A DNA stretch of 64,000 nt from the NCBI GenBank assembly GCA_977006965.1, contig OZ345380.1:1860001-1924000 (forward strand), read 5' to 3'. A program made the position numbers and the translations under genes. Within the stretch, counting starts at the first letter, position 1. Every line of letters starts with the position of its first letter. The DNA is from Phymatolithon calcareum (Eukaryota; Rhodophyta; Florideophyceae; Hapalidiales). Below are positions 22,601 to 33,086 of the stretch, one piece after another. The notes under the pieces were generated by a model that saw nothing but the letters and a program-made list of their open reading frames with translations, did no database searches and was not told the DNA's origin.

Positions 22601-24683
22601 TGCAACAAAATTTGATGGGTCTGGCGAGTCAGCGAGTGAGCAGAGACAACCGGGTGATGATGACGCGTTGCCCACACGAGAGCTTCGCTTTCGTCGAAAT
22701 CGAGAGGGCGAAGACGGTAGCAGCAGTATTGTTTTCCCCGGACAACCTAGCGTTAGCGTGGGAGAAGGGAGCAATCGCAGACTTTCGTTCAAAAGCGATT
22801 CAGGACGAACCGAGTGGAACTCTGTGGAAATGGAAAATGAGGTGCAGGTTTGCTACGGCGATATGCCTTTACCGGAAAAGTACGAGAACCACATTCTTGT
22901 ATGCGTCATTGGGCAGATGGGAACGGTGAACTTGAAACAATTTCTGCTTCGCCTGCGAGCGGCAAGACGAAAAGAGCATCATTCAAATCAACAAGTTGTG
23001 GCAATTTGTCCTGTTGTGACGGACGAGAATGTTCAAGACCTCTCGGAACTGGACAGCCCAAAAGTTTGTCTTGTGCAGGGAAACTCCTTGAGCATCAGCA
23101 CGCTTCGCAGCGCGCAGTACCATAGGGCGCGAACGATCATCATTCTTGCGTGTGAGGACAAGGGTGTGGTGAACGATATGGATTCCAAGGCGATTTACAC
23201 GATCATGACGCTCGATCACCTGATACCTGAAAATGCAAATGTTTTCGTATGCTCCATGATCGACTCAGAGGAGTCTATGCATCTGTTACGTGCGCCGAAC
23301 AAGGTGCGAACCCGATTTGGTGACCTTGGCGACCCAGACGTTGAACCGCGTAGCTTTCCCCGTCGACGCAGCCGCCTTTCTATGTATGGCAGCTTACGCG
23401 TGCTACCCTCGCTGCTGTCATCACGGCGTTTCAGCTTCTTTGACTTGTCATCGCGAGGCAACAGTTTTGGGTCGCGCAGCCCTCGCAGGCCCATGTATGG
23501 TCGAAGTGGTATCCGACAATCGCGCTCGTTTGTCAATGCCCCTCTGAGCCGCATCGCGGAAGGCCGCGAAGAGGATAGACGCTCTCCGCGCGCATTCGGC
23601 AATCGCAGTCATTCAGCATCTCGCGCTGGAACCACATCTTTGGACTATGGAGACTTTATGAATCGCCATACGACATACGGTGGTGCGTCTTTGCTACGCA
23701 GAGTATCGACTGCAACTTTGGGCCAGAAAGCTTGGCTGGATGGTAGTGCGTCCAATATCCACGCCACGACTGCACCACGGCCGGACGCGGGGCAGCCATC
23801 GATTCTGATGAAAAAGAGTCGCGACGAATTGTTCGAAAAGGAACGCTACGCATCGGGCGAGATGATGATTTCGTCCATGTTCATTGCGCTCCTCATCCGC
23901 GAGTTCGCCATGCCAGGGCTTACCGAAGTGGTTGGCAAGCTGTTTGGCACTCGTCTCGAAACTCAGCCGTCTTGGGTACGCTCCATTCCTGTCCCAAAGT
24001 CGTGGATCCCGACTGGGCCAGACAGTAAGGGTCTCGAATATCGCCAATTGTGCCAAAAGCTGCTTGAGCACTCTTGTATCGCAGTCGGTTTGTATCGATG
24101 CGGAGCAGCACCAGTAAGAGTATGGTATAAACTTGCAGATGAACAAAGCGTGTCGGACCACAGGCCTGGCAGTAGAAGCACTCTCGGTCTGGACGATGAG
24201 GACTTTGGGCATATGTCTCTTGGTCGCGCACTGGGACACTCTGACCTTCGACACGTTGCAGAACGTGTGTCTGCGCTTTCCCGATTGCAATCGCCTCCGC
24301 CACGTGCGAACAGCGCGGACGGCATTGGGGTGAGTATCGATGAAGTGCGAAGTACGACCCCCAGAGACACTTTCTTGGGCGGAGTAGATGGTGGGCAGTT
24401 CCATGATGAACTTCTCCCCGAAGAACTGCGGTCGCCGACGGGGGCATTCAGTTCTGACTCGGCTATGGAGCATGTGCCACTTAGGCTAGCGGGGGAGGAG
24501 TTAAAAACTGGAACGTACCGATGTGCAACGAGCGAGAGGATGGTTAGTTACCATGAGCATCCGGAGGCATTGAATGTACTGCCGTACGTGTATACGAATC
24601 CCGAACCGTTCACCCTTGTCAGCGAACATGACGCTGTCTATGTGCTGGTGGACCCGACGTTGAATCTACAGAATTTGAAATAG
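19644..24683 (+). CDS. BK/Slo-like K+ channel with two RCK domains
   Basis: 1,679-aa intronless potassium channel of the Slo (BK, KCa) type: plasma-membrane or organellar K+ efflux gated by cytosolic ligands through RCK domains. Hydrophobic segments occupy roughly residues 12-35, 83-125, 135-180 and 196-215. The pore helix and filter are ALYFTFVTVFTVGYGDF (filter TVGYGD, residues 247-252), followed by S6 (about 263-281). RCK1 starts near residue 301 (EHCVICGN) and contains LVVMCDD, FYCGSCMSEEDLARAKV and AVFVLNNQ, the Slo pattern. An acidic, Ser-rich linker follows (about 660-1070). RCK2 begins near 1083 (HILVCVIGQMGTVNL) with the matching GNSLSISTLR; an Arg/Ser-rich insert of about 150 residues interrupts it. 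The S4 equivalent (about 164-180) has a single Arg, so voltage sensing may be weak. Twice the usual linker length for this family. Confidence 0.92.
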   Translation: MSSTGVETQWAEIVVLLSVASFVYVTLLALAFVCHVLGSPATIPDDLADLRNSLLSLRDTKFFQKIKEMNEGYSIDAAFLRIIPSLLICIAYVYNTSTQFINWWAHVIFAGFGIFTLSIIALQIPIDARPIRLVTQYEFAVEVLSCTSLIMARGTTWLNFSFLQAHIVLNRFLDVLPTLTALFWKKPQPQLQQKIRFVAIFIVHVYIFASGLQLFERLGDPLQIFRSTSLELTLWNALYFTFVTVFTVGYGDFIPYTFLGRNWMILVIMVGVLLVSYKIAKFHELSLAIWSGQGSYVKSDDIEHCVICGNIKWEYLKAFIQEFYSDLDNEKRELVVMCDDAAWSDQEWTKFFAPHSFFERQVSFYCGSCMSEEDLARAKVLSAQAVFVLNNQHNPNVYVEDSETLKRILTIRSYAPDVPIYSMCALTDSMFQIEYALEQANINGEDPGSNSSEHSLLVDYESDGMVVPFFDVPTGRKSEAICMQDLEMSMLAGNVYCNGLSTLLSNLLLFTKPQGKDIDKETPWMMEYKTGTENSLQFVKIPSQMHETMYQEIALTLYDHGVVLLATKTYFDDGWKPISPNTKLSHSSIGLVLTFLARIDLTKVLENIAEQIVAETSTPSDTDSFPLMDEMAHRTPSWHEIAGRRLTGDGPNSVTFLHDDYDELGEFDKLRNQEAEDADDELDDIADYDDGFLRTPHSSEDAHVMGTDRLPFYVSPPHSNVLRHDQAQVPFAFNDGGVTSANDNPEEFFKVDGESESGDDDVLFGGKDDFDIPDATVVSSREATPTDTPIKADNADSKGASSSHRRSALRNPHALDDGPPSKGSDGARVTFRKFSSIHEFRTRWSGDDKSATDSPSRRPRRTVLQKMMGGPAFPVRSPTHLSPRHSGSRDGTGTELRGSISIQELPHVIMDADEGLSSSLNLEHLPSFPAGFNATLGDFHAETVYNGFEDDAPDGSEAQEQKALYPFHDDNERDFAMTATHRSNRVATKFDGSGESASEQRQPGDDDALPTRELRFRRNREGEDGSSSIVFPGQPSVSVGEGSNRRLSFKSDSGRTEWNSVEMENEVQVCYGDMPLPEKYENHILVCVIGQMGTVNLKQFLLRLRAARRKEHHSNQQVVAICPVVTDENVQDLSELDSPKVCLVQGNSLSISTLRSAQYHRARTIIILACEDKGVVNDMDSKAIYTIMTLDHLIPENANVFVCSMIDSEESMHLLRAPNKVRTRFGDLGDPDVEPRSFPRRRSRLSMYGSLRVLPSLLSSRRFSFFDLSSRGNSFGSRSPRRPMYGRSGIRQSRSFVNAPLSRIAEGREEDRRSPRAFGNRSHSASRAGTTSLDYGDFMNRHTTYGGASLLRRVSTATLGQKAWLDGSASNIHATTAPRPDAGQPSILMKKSRDELFEKERYASGEMMISSMFIALLIREFAMPGLTEVVGKLFGTRLETQPSWVRSIPVPKSWIPTGPDSKGLEYRQLCQKLLEHSCIAVGLYRCGAAPVRVWYKLADEQSVSDHRPGSRSTLGLDDEDFGHMSLGRALGHSDLRHVAERVSALSRLQSPPPRANSADGIGVSIDEVRSTTPRDTFLGGVDGGQFHDELLPEELRSPTGAFSSDSAMEHVPLRLAGEELKTGTYRCATSERMVSYHEHPEALNVLPYVYTNPEPFTLVSEHDAVYVLVDPTLNLQNLK

Positions 24684-25424
24684 GACTCCCGTTCGAACAG
24701 TTGGAAAACGGGTTCGGTCGATATACTCTCCATAGAGTGTGTAAAGTAGAACTTAGTTATTTGTAAGATATAGTTGCATTGTAAAGAGAAAAGCAACAAA
24801 AACTCTTTCGAGTGCCTCTCGTATTTCAGACCTATGTAGCGGAATTGTGCCAGTTTAATGAATGCTCGAATCGTATTTCGAGCTGCAGGCAGAGAAGAAG
24901 TAGTGATTTCCTAACTAGCTAACATGAAGTCTGTCGTATTCTAATCTAAGTAGAAGATAGTTAGCGATAAAGCGCTGCTTTGTGAGCCACTTTGGGGATG
25001 ACAGATTCATCATCATGATCTGTGATATCAATTCAATGACAACGAGGGTGGATTGTTTTGGATAAAGGGGACAGTGTATGGAGAAGGGCAACCTCATAGC
25101 TCACCGAAACGCGAGGGACCGATAAGCGATTAGAGTTCCATTGTGCAACAGCGACAGAATCATGTAATGGCATTCGCTCCCGGGGCCTGAAATGGTCGGT
25201 GAGAGATCTTTGTGCGGTCCACATACATCGGGATTCGATGCTGATTAGAAATACTTTGCAGTTTGCCAATACGATGTTGCGCATTCTCGTCGAAGAGCCA
25301 TTCTGAGTTTCTAAATCACACTGAACAAGAAAAGCGTCAAACAGAGATACCAGATTTCAAGACAGACAGAAGATTTTACACTCTCTACATAAGTACTACT
25401 GCACTCATCGTGTGGGACAAATTG
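24684..25424. other. Convergent 3' spacer, K+ channel / chlorophyll synthase
   Basis: The two genes end towards each other here. It is AT-richer than the coding DNA and holds presumptive 3' UTRs; nothing else was recognised. Confidence 0.45.
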
Positions 25425-26582
25425 TTAAAGTGGACCATGATGGCCTATAGCAAGACCAGCGACCAGAATTCCAATGACGAGAAACGGCTGCGCAGATGCC
25501 TGGTACTTGACATCGTACTTGATCGGGTCCTTCAAAAAATATTGCTGCTGCAGAAACATCTGTGGTAAAACCAAACCCACTATTGCCGCCGCGTACCCTT
25601 TTTCCCCAACTCCCAAAAGAATGCCCGCGACAAGCAATTGGAAAACATCGATCATGCCAACAGTAATCCACTTGGCAGTGTCAATCCCAAACATGACAGG
25701 TAAGCTCTGCATACCCGTCTCCCGGTCGCCGTCAACGCTCTTAAAGTCGTTAATAATCGCAATACCGAGGCCCGCAAATGAATAAAACAGTGTCAAAACC
25801 ATAGTCTTCCAATCGAGCGTACCAAACAGAGCCTGTCCTGCCCACCACGGCAACGCGATATAGCTCGCACCGAGCGCATACGTTCCAGTCCATCCGTTCT
25901 GCTTCAATTTGAGCGGAGGTGCGGAATAGATATACGCAACAAAGGCGCCGAATACCGCAAGAGCAAAGTTGACCGGCCATTCATGACCTGCCCATATATC
26001 CAGAGCATAACTAAGAGCTGCACCGCCACTGAGAAGAACTGCAACTTGTGCGGCCACATCGGCACCGGTTATCTTACCGGACGGAATTGGACGATAAGGT
26101 TCGTTAATGGCGTCGATATCGCGATCGTACCAATCGTTAATTGTCTGCGTGAATCCCGTCATAAAAGGACCGGCAAGCACCATACATGCAACGGCCTTGG
26201 CGATATCGGTGCCATTTCCCCAGTGAAAATTTCCTGACGCCGCCGCTCCACACGTCACACCCCACACGAGCGGTACCCATGTCACAGGCTTCATCAATTG
26301 CAACCTCAGGCGCCATTTCGACGTCGTGTCTGAAGCACCCTTGATCCCTAACAGCTGCCGGGCGCTACCATTGCTCGACGCATTAGATTCCTCGGTTGGC
26401 GCTTCTGGCGGCGATGCTGATTCCTGCGGCAGGTCCATGCGAGCGGTTCGCGGCACGCGTGGGCGCCGTGACGGACGTCCAAATTGCGTGGAGGGGCGCG
26501 CGTTGCATGGTCCTGTGAAGCTACCGTGCGAAGAAAGGGACGGTCCTCGGCATACGGGCACGAATGCGGATATCAGGCGCAT
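25425..26582 (-). CDS. CHLG: Chlorophyll synthase (plastid)
   Basis: Esterifies chlorophyllide a with phytyl or geranylgeranyl diphosphate, the last step of chlorophyll a synthesis, in the thylakoid membrane. UbiA-superfamily prenyltransferase, 385 aa from the start chosen at 26582. The first Asp-rich motif is NDWYDRDID (149-157), followed by INEPYRPIPSGKI; the second is NDFKSVDGDRETG (278-290). The spacing and the sequence YRPIPSG are specific to ChlG. About eight hydrophobic helices follow. The leader MRLISAFVPVCRG plus about 65 Ser/Pro/Arg-rich residues looks like a plastid transit peptide with a Phe close to the N-terminus, as in red-type plastids. The frame is open upstream to 26849 with other ATGs, but that part is not leader-like. 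Intronless. The gene shows that the host is photosynthetic. Confidence 0.95.
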   Translation of the reverse strand: MRLISAFVPVCRGPSLSSHGSFTGPCNARPSTQFGRPSRRPRVPRTARMDLPQESASPPEAPTEESNASSNGSARQLLGIKGASDTTSKWRLRLQLMKPVTWVPLVWGVTCGAAASGNFHWGNGTDIAKAVACMVLAGPFMTGFTQTINDWYDRDIDAINEPYRPIPSGKITGADVAAQVAVLLSGGAALSYALDIWAGHEWPVNFALAVFGAFVAYIYSAPPLKLKQNGWTGTYALGASYIALPWWAGQALFGTLDWKTMVLTLFYSFAGLGIAIINDFKSVDGDRETGMQSLPVMFGIDTAKWITVGMIDVFQLLVAGILLGVGEKGYAAAIVGLVLPQMFLQQQYFLKDPIKYDVKYQASAQPFLVIGILVAGLAIGHHGPL

Positions 26583-27376
26583 GTTTTCGAGAGCGAGAAA
26601 ACTCAGTTCGACCGATGCATCTGTCGACGAGATTGTGGGGCGGGTCAGAGCAAACGTCGAGATCAGATTCGTTATGATATTTTTCGGACGATGGGTTTTT
26701 GTCGCTCTCCGCATGATAATTGTCCGCGCAAGGAGTTTACAAGAGCACTTCTCAGGCTCTCGCCACCTGGAAACCATACGCATGAACCTAACAAAGTATG
26801 AATTGGACTTCGGAGAAATGTTAAGAACGGAAAAGGCATTAGACTCCATACTACTCTACAGTGTCACCATAATTGGCAATATAGAGAACGACGAGTCCCT
26901 GTATTAGGGACCAGGCGATATACTAGAATGAACAAGTTATGGTTCCTTTTCCCAGGCCTGGTCCTGGGCCAATCCGATCAACTCATATTTTATGAGCTAT
27001 GACCTCTGACATTCGGAACGCGTGCCGCAAAGATAATAATAATGATTTTGAGAACATTGTTCATTCCCGTTGCACGTACGACCAAACTGTGAGAGTACAC
27101 CGTTAGGCCAAGTCGACGTTTCTTGGAACCCCTGAATTCTAACGAAAATCATAATCAAGGCAAACTTTTGTCAGACCAACGCCAGAATCACTCTTTGGTG
27201 ACGTACCTGGACGAAACGTGAAAGCCGCAGTTAAACTCGCTAACGATAGGATACAATGGAAGAAACTTAGACCCTCGAATCGCTGCTAGGCCTATTAGGG
27301 GAAAAGGCAAAATGAATGAATGAAATGAAGGCACACTTTTATTTGAAATTTCCCTGTCTATACTTCGAACTTGATA
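26583..27376. other. 5' flank of chlorophyll synthase
   Basis: No gene recognised. It ends at the target site of MULE-1 (AAATAATTTT, 27377-27386). Confidence 0.45.
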
Positions 27377-27610
27377 AAATAATTTTGAGGAAATTCGCTA
27401 AATGCCCACCAAAAGTGGTGAAAGTACGCTAAACATCCAACCAAGGCAAATCTACTACTCATCCGTTACGTGGAGTGCTGACAATTGCGTTTTTTGGAGG
27501 GAAAAAAGGGACGTGGCTGCTACTTCCCCTTGATCCAACTTTTGTGCACATCCTCGAATTTATCTGACGAGCTCAACGCACAACGCTCCCGCACTACTCA
27601 CACTGAAACC

Positions 27611-28233
27611 ATGAACATGAAGAAGCTCGTGCTACAGGTGAGCGACTTCTTTGGATCAAGCTTCGACGATGTTGTTAACCTCGCGATCTCCCACAACGCG
27701 TCAATAGGGAAGGCACACTTCGTGGAGAAGCGCGACAAGCAGCGTCTGACACTCATCTGTAGCCCGTGCACAGCTTGCACCTTCTGCGTGAACGTCAGCG
27801 CGCTGCCGAGCGCCGGGGATGTCAGGATCACCAAGTCAATCGGACACAGCTGTGTTGGAGGCCCGTCAAGGGAGCGCCAGTTCAAGACTGAGCTACTTGG
27901 GCTTAGCAACACGAGGGCAGCACCACGCGTGTTGCAGTTACTGGTGACCAGCTAGTACCGGAAGATTTGGTGACATTAGAACTTGTCGCTAAGCCGTGCC
28001 GTAAGCGCAAGAAGCCTTACGTTTCGTCCGAAATGAGGGCCCGTCACTGCTCCTCGCGTGGACGCACCGGTTACTTCTCACAGACATGTGGTAGGCCCAA
28101 CATCCACAACCTCATGGAGGCGAAGCGAAAGCACGTCGACAAAGCGGCTCAGTCCATGATCATCGACCTCACCCACTTCGATGACGGAGATGCTATCAAT
28201 AGTTGCGACGAAGAGTTAAACCAGAGAGAGTAG
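27611..28233 (+). pseudogene. MULE transposase, core-deleted remnant
   Basis: Two reading frames. The first (27611-27955, from MNMKKLVLQVSDFFGSSFDD) is the MuDR N-terminal DNA-binding domain, with the zinc-binding pattern CSPCTACTFC and later RITKSIGHSCVGG. The second (27967-28233) is the C-terminal tail with a worn CCHC zinc knuckle: RHCSSRGRTGYFSQTC has Arg where the second Cys should be, whereas the related copy at 47 kb keeps CFSCGNSGH. The DDE catalytic domain that should lie between them is absent and the junction is out of frame. The same structure occurs in MULE-3, with only a few substitutions, so the deletion predates their separation. Confidence 0.8.
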
Positions 28234-29154
28234 CGTTCGCAACAAATTTCACTGTCGCATAGAGTGTTCTGAGAAACGGATGAGTAGTAGGGGCGGCTAG
28301 TGTCTATGTGCCGGGATTTTTTCCTCAATTGAGGATTGAAAATGATTTAAGTTTTGGAAACGAAAGCTAGGCACTATCACGCTCGTTAAAAGCGTGAAGC
28401 TCAAGGAAGTCTTCAACGTGCTTAGCGAAACAGTTACTGCCAGTAGAAGCGCCACAAATATATAGTTTGGCATTTTCACGCCTATTAGAATATGAGCACA
28501 AGAGGGTCTTCGTCTTGAATTTCCCAACTAGCAGTTGTTTTGAACAGCACAAGTAGTCACTATGATATCCTGAGTCCTCCTTTTCTTTTTCTTGGGAGTT
28601 AAGAGGGTTCTAACACCGCTCACGAATGCAAATATACGTTCTTTAGCGACGAAACGTCGACGATTAATGCGCGTGGCAAATGTGTTACCGATGAGTTGCC
28701 CGAAGATCACTTGACAATACCTTCGCTGCTTCATGTGCTGCTGACCCTCTGCACGGGCACCTGAGAATAAAAGTCATCTAACAATCACGCAAATTGCCAG
28801 AAGAGTTGATGACTTCTACGAACTATAGTCGCACTTGTTGAAGGTGCAGGATTATCGCACTTCTTCCACTCGCCGAGTGCTGTATCTCTCAACCGTTCTC
28901 CGGTTAGTGACCTCCGTTCCCATACCAACGGGATATGGACTCACGGAAGCATCTCAGGTCCGACGGAGGCACAGTGCGCTTTCTGGGGTCAGATATGGCA
29001 TCGACAGAATCTTGACCGAGCGACCAGCGGTGCTGCGCAGACTACATGTTCCACTCGGTTGCGCAGTGAATGATATTCACTGGAAGTGTTCGGCGAGCGG
29101 CATACCAGTCTTTGAAGAAGAAGGAGAGTTGAGATACTTAATTGGCCTTGTTGC

Positions 29155-30207
29155 CAGGGTTTGCGCCAATTCCATTGCTATCAATTTAATTGCAATTTTT
29201 CCCAATTCCACCCAAATTGGTTCTTCGAACTGAATTGCAATTCGAATTGGTCGCACCTAACACTGAGGATCGTAGTAGATGAACATTGGACCAGGGGAAT
29301 GTTATGGGGGGGGGCGAGTAAAGCAGAATGTTGAGGGAATCAACGTACTCACATCATGTTCAGTACGTGGTCTTTGTTCTAATAATACCCAGAGTACGTA
29401 GATGAACATTAGACACAGCACATTTATCGGATGCAAGAATCAACGTACTCACCTTATGTTCAGTACGTGGTCTTTGTTCTAGTAATACCCAGAGTACGTT
29501 CTGTATGCCATCAAAACATCTATGACGCTTGGGCCATGGCTACTTCTTGCTATGTTAAATAAAGACGAGATTGAGCCGTTGGACTCCAAAGGGTTTCAAC
29601 AATGGGCCTATTCATGTGCTATCATCTACTCAGCTGTATCGATCAATTTACCAGCCAGATACAGAACAACGGCTTGAATGTCTTTAGCTGCGATTAGAGT
29701 CCAGCAGTCACGATGGTTCAATCTCAAGTATAAAAGGGATAGCATTAGATCTCTTGATTTGAAACCTATCAGCCTTCTCCGAAACTCTCACGCATTCCGC
29801 TTCACAGTTGAGTCCAACCCAACTATCAGACCCCGTTCAACGTTTCAGCACATTCCGCTCTACTAGCGATGACACTACCTTCACCGAAACCAAAGCCGAA
29901 ACAAGTTGTGCAGCTGCTTATGAAGATCATTCGAGAACAAACCCGTGATATACACTCGCGTCAAGTAGGCCGAACTCGACGGAATGTGCCATTTTGCGTC
30001 TATCTCTGCTCAAAAGGTCGAGAGGGCTATCGAAGAAGATGAAGATTATATGCAGCTAGGTGAAATTGCTTGAATAAAGTATTGATGTCTATATTGTGGG
30101 AAGCCTTCAAATTGCAATGCGAATTGCTGCAAACAAAACTGAGCAATTAAATTGATAAATTTCACCCGGGACTGCAATCGCAAACAATAGAATTGGCGCA
30201 ACCCCTG
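29155..30207. mobile_element. hAT-like non-autonomous element inside PB3
   Basis: 1,053 bp flanked by the 8-bp duplication CTTGTTGC at 29147-29154 and 30208-30215. Terminal inverted repeats read CAGGGTTTGCGCCAATTC and, at the other end, CAGGGGTTGCGCCAATTC. PB4 lacks the insert at the corresponding place (around 34390), which gives an empty-site comparison. No transposase frame. It contains a direct repeat of 100-bp period and an inner motif 'caggggaatgttatggggg' that recurs at 39719. Confidence 0.78.
29339..29499. repeat. Two-copy direct repeat, 100-bp period
   Basis: 29339-29399 and 29439-29499 are nearly identical (caacgtactcac...gagtacgt), each with several GTAC/TACGT boxes; 'gtagatgaacatt' recurs beside them. 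Not a CRISPR: two units only, in a eukaryotic transposon. Confidence 0.75.
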
Positions 30208-31319
30208 CTTGTTGCCCTCCAAAAATTGCTCTCGGCGCTGAGCTCAACTCTTGTCATGAGGATAATTATTCCGAAAAACTTAATCATCTCTGTCAATGTA
30301 GTCTCTTGTTGTCCAATTCTTCTCAGCTTAGCGAACGCCAGAGCAGAAAAATTTCCAATGTGAACTTCGGGAAAAATCTTCATGACGCAATCTTACTCTG
30401 TATGAATACCAATACCATCATTTTCTGATAAGATGTCTCTGGTAAGAGCGCAAAGTCTTCAGAACTGAGAGGAAACTTAGACCCGATTCGGTCCTGAAGC
30501 TTGGCGCTCGTACCATGGTTCCCCAAAAGCGACAGTATTCGGCTCGCGGTCAGGCACGACGACATCAGGTTCGTTTTGTGATGGTTGGTCGCAAGAGCCC
30601 TTCAAGACGTAGGAGAGAGATCCCGGAAAAGGGCGTTTAGAGATGGTAAAGGTTTTATGGATGCTTTTTTGTCTATTTGATGAGCTTCTGATTGTGACTG
30701 TGGATGATAAACTGGCGCTTCGCGATGAAGATGGGCGAGCATGAGTTCTGTAAGCAGTCCTGGGTGGTACTGCGCTTTGCCGGTGTTGGCTCGGTTCAAG
30801 GCTGGTGAGCTTCTGCAATGCCATCTTCAGTGCCCCCTATCTTGACGTTGAACAGGTTGACTGTCTTAAAATTAGTCTTCTTCTGTAAATGCCAAACTAT
30901 GACACATTTTACGCGAAGTGATATGCTCGCGCGACCATTCAGTTTTCCTCCAGTACGTCCTGAACGATACCACACACCCTTTTTTACTTGGAAAAGGCTC
31001 CATATTGTCTGGAGCATTCTACGAGACCTGTCACCGATGCTTCCTTTGTGTGTATGGATGTACCGGCCACGAGGGGCCGGACTTTTTCTCGTGGCATGGC
31101 AGGTCTGGTACTTCTGCGTGACCACTATATTTTCGTTGCTAGCGCCGAACGAAGAGATTTTAAGGTAGTAGTTGCGGTACTCCTCACCCACTACACAAGT
31201 TCGGCTTTTCATTAATGGCGCAGATGATCCGTTCTGCGTTCGATTTACTAACTTTTCCGAGCTTTTGAATCCGTCCTCATTTGAGGACTGAGTCCTCAAT
31301 TGAGGACGTTCGGCACATA

Positions 31320-31823
31320 ATGCTGGAACGAGCGAGATCAAAGAAAAGGAGTCTTCTGGCCGTCCCAATCGAGGAAAGAGATGTGGGTGAACTACAATGG
31401 GTTAGTCGAGACATATCGGCAATGCTACAGTACGATCTATTCGAGACAGCACTGACTTTCCTCAAACAGGGAGTTTCAGCAAAATCGTTGTGGACATTGC
31501 TCTTCAAAGACGAAGGAGACGTCTCGGAGTCCAACAGAAAGAGAAAAATTCCCTACGACCTGCCTGGGTCCACCCCGGCGATTATCAGACTCCCGAAAAC
31601 ACGGCACCGCCAATTAGCGGTAAAGTGGGCATTCGGTCGGTTTCCCCCAATGAGCACATCACTTCTGACAGACAAGTTCGGTGATACTGTACCAATCCTC
31701 ATGAGCAACCTGGAAGAATACCTCGGAAGATATCAACTGACCAAAGAGGAGATTGATATTACTGAAAAAGCTCTAGACAAGCTACTCTTCTTCACTATCG
31801 TCTTTTACGACGACATGGAATAG
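31320..31823 (+). pseudogene. LINE B ORF, C-terminal fragment
   Basis: C-terminal domain of the LINE B polyprotein, downstream of the RT. Conserved landmarks are KRKIPYDLPGSTPAII, RLPKTRHRQLAVKWAFGRFP and a final DDME. RT and endonuclease domains are missing through 5' truncation. An ATG at 31281 lies in PB3 sequence, so the frame extending to it is a chance fusion. Confidence 0.8.
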
Positions 31824-32042
31824 ATAAGGCGCCAATTGAGGAAATCTGATCAGTGGACCCCAAGCTTTTCCATCCGCCCTTTTACGGGAGAGGGTTTTTG
31901 CAGCTAGGGCTACGACGTTAACCCGGGTCACAATTATTTGAATATTTGATCGAAGCTACAACGTAGCTGCTGAAACGCATCTCCCTTGCAGTCTCATGAG
32001 TGTTACTGAGGGCGTTTAATAAATTCCAAATTCAAAAAAAAC

Positions 32043-33086
32043 GAGGAAATTCACTACATGGCCACCAAAATATTGCAAAATTCACTACATGGCCATCTCT
32101 AGCCAAATAAAACTTAACTACCTGTACTCACCCCTAGCCAAGAGTACTATCATAGCTCACTCTAGCCAAAACTACTACTTATCCGTTTGTCAAACCAATC
32201 TATGGGACAGTAAAATTTATTGCGCGTGCTACTCTCTACACTTTAGATCTCCGTCGTAAGTAGCATCTCCGTCATCGCAGGCGGTAAGGTCGACAATCAA
32301 GGACTGAGCCGCTTTGCAGATGTGTTTTCGTTTCGCCTCGACGACGTTGTGGATGTTGGGTCTCCCGCATGTCTGCGAAAGTGACCAGTGTTTCCGCACG
32401 AGGAGCAGTGACGGGCCCTCATTTCGGACGGCAGGTAGGGTTTCTTGCGCTTGCGGCACGGCTTTGCTACAACGTCAAACGGCACGAAATCACCCTGTAC
32501 GATCAGGTCTCCAGTGACTGCAACACGCGTGATGCTGCCCGCATGCTGTTCGGCGCACGTTCTGAACATCCATAGGTCCCCGAACCAGTGCTTGTTCCAC
32601 AGGTCGAACGACATCCGATGCTGCACCAAGTGGCTGGAAGCGTACAAAAGTCCAGCGACGACGTAGCTACATGTCCTCAGGGCTCTTCAAAGAGACGGCA
32701 AAAGCATGTATCGCGGTAATCGCTACTAACTGTCACATAGAATGGTGTCTCTTCGCTGCGAACAACACAGCTAAGCGCGCCAATTTCGATGACCTCGGGC
32801 TCCACAAGCAGCTTCTCCGCTCGGACGACTTTTTCCTGGTGCTTTTCGTGTTGTAGGAGATCACGACGTTGACAACGTCGTCAAAGCTTGATCCAGCGAA
32901 GTCGCCCACCTGTAGCACGAGCTTCTTCTTTTCCATGATTTCGGAGTGTTAGTGCGGGAGTGCTTTCTGTTGAGCGTTGCAGATGAACACGACAACGTGC
33001 TTACAGAACGCCGTCGTATAATTTGGCTAGAGATGGCCATGTAGTGAATTTTGCCAATTTTTGGTGGCCATGTAATGAATTTCCTC
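32043..33086 (-). mobile_element. MULE-2, Mutator-like element in LINE B1's poly(A)
   Basis: 1,044 bp with ends GAGGAAATTCACTACATGGC and GAGGAAATTCATTACATGGC (as inverted repeats). The 10-bp flanks are CAAAAAAAAC (32033-32042) and AAAAAAAAAC (33087-33096), 9 of 10 identical. It is a different subfamily from MULE-1 but keeps the same first nine bases. Minus-strand remnants: KKLVLQVGDFAGSSFDDVVN (32733-32936) for the N-terminal domain. At 32297-32647 is the tail with zinc knuckle CSSCGNTGHF, frameshifted at its last Cys; the remainder (CGRPNIHNVVEAKRK) lies in another frame at 32229-32459. Confidence 0.82.

Noticed and set aside
29339-29499. Direct repeats resembling a CRISPR array
   Set aside because: Only two units, inside a eukaryotic transposon, no cas genes.
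31281-31319. In-frame start MRTESSIEDVRHI for the LINE B1 fragment
   Set aside because: These codons are PB3 terminal-repeat DNA including the target duplication; a chance fusion.
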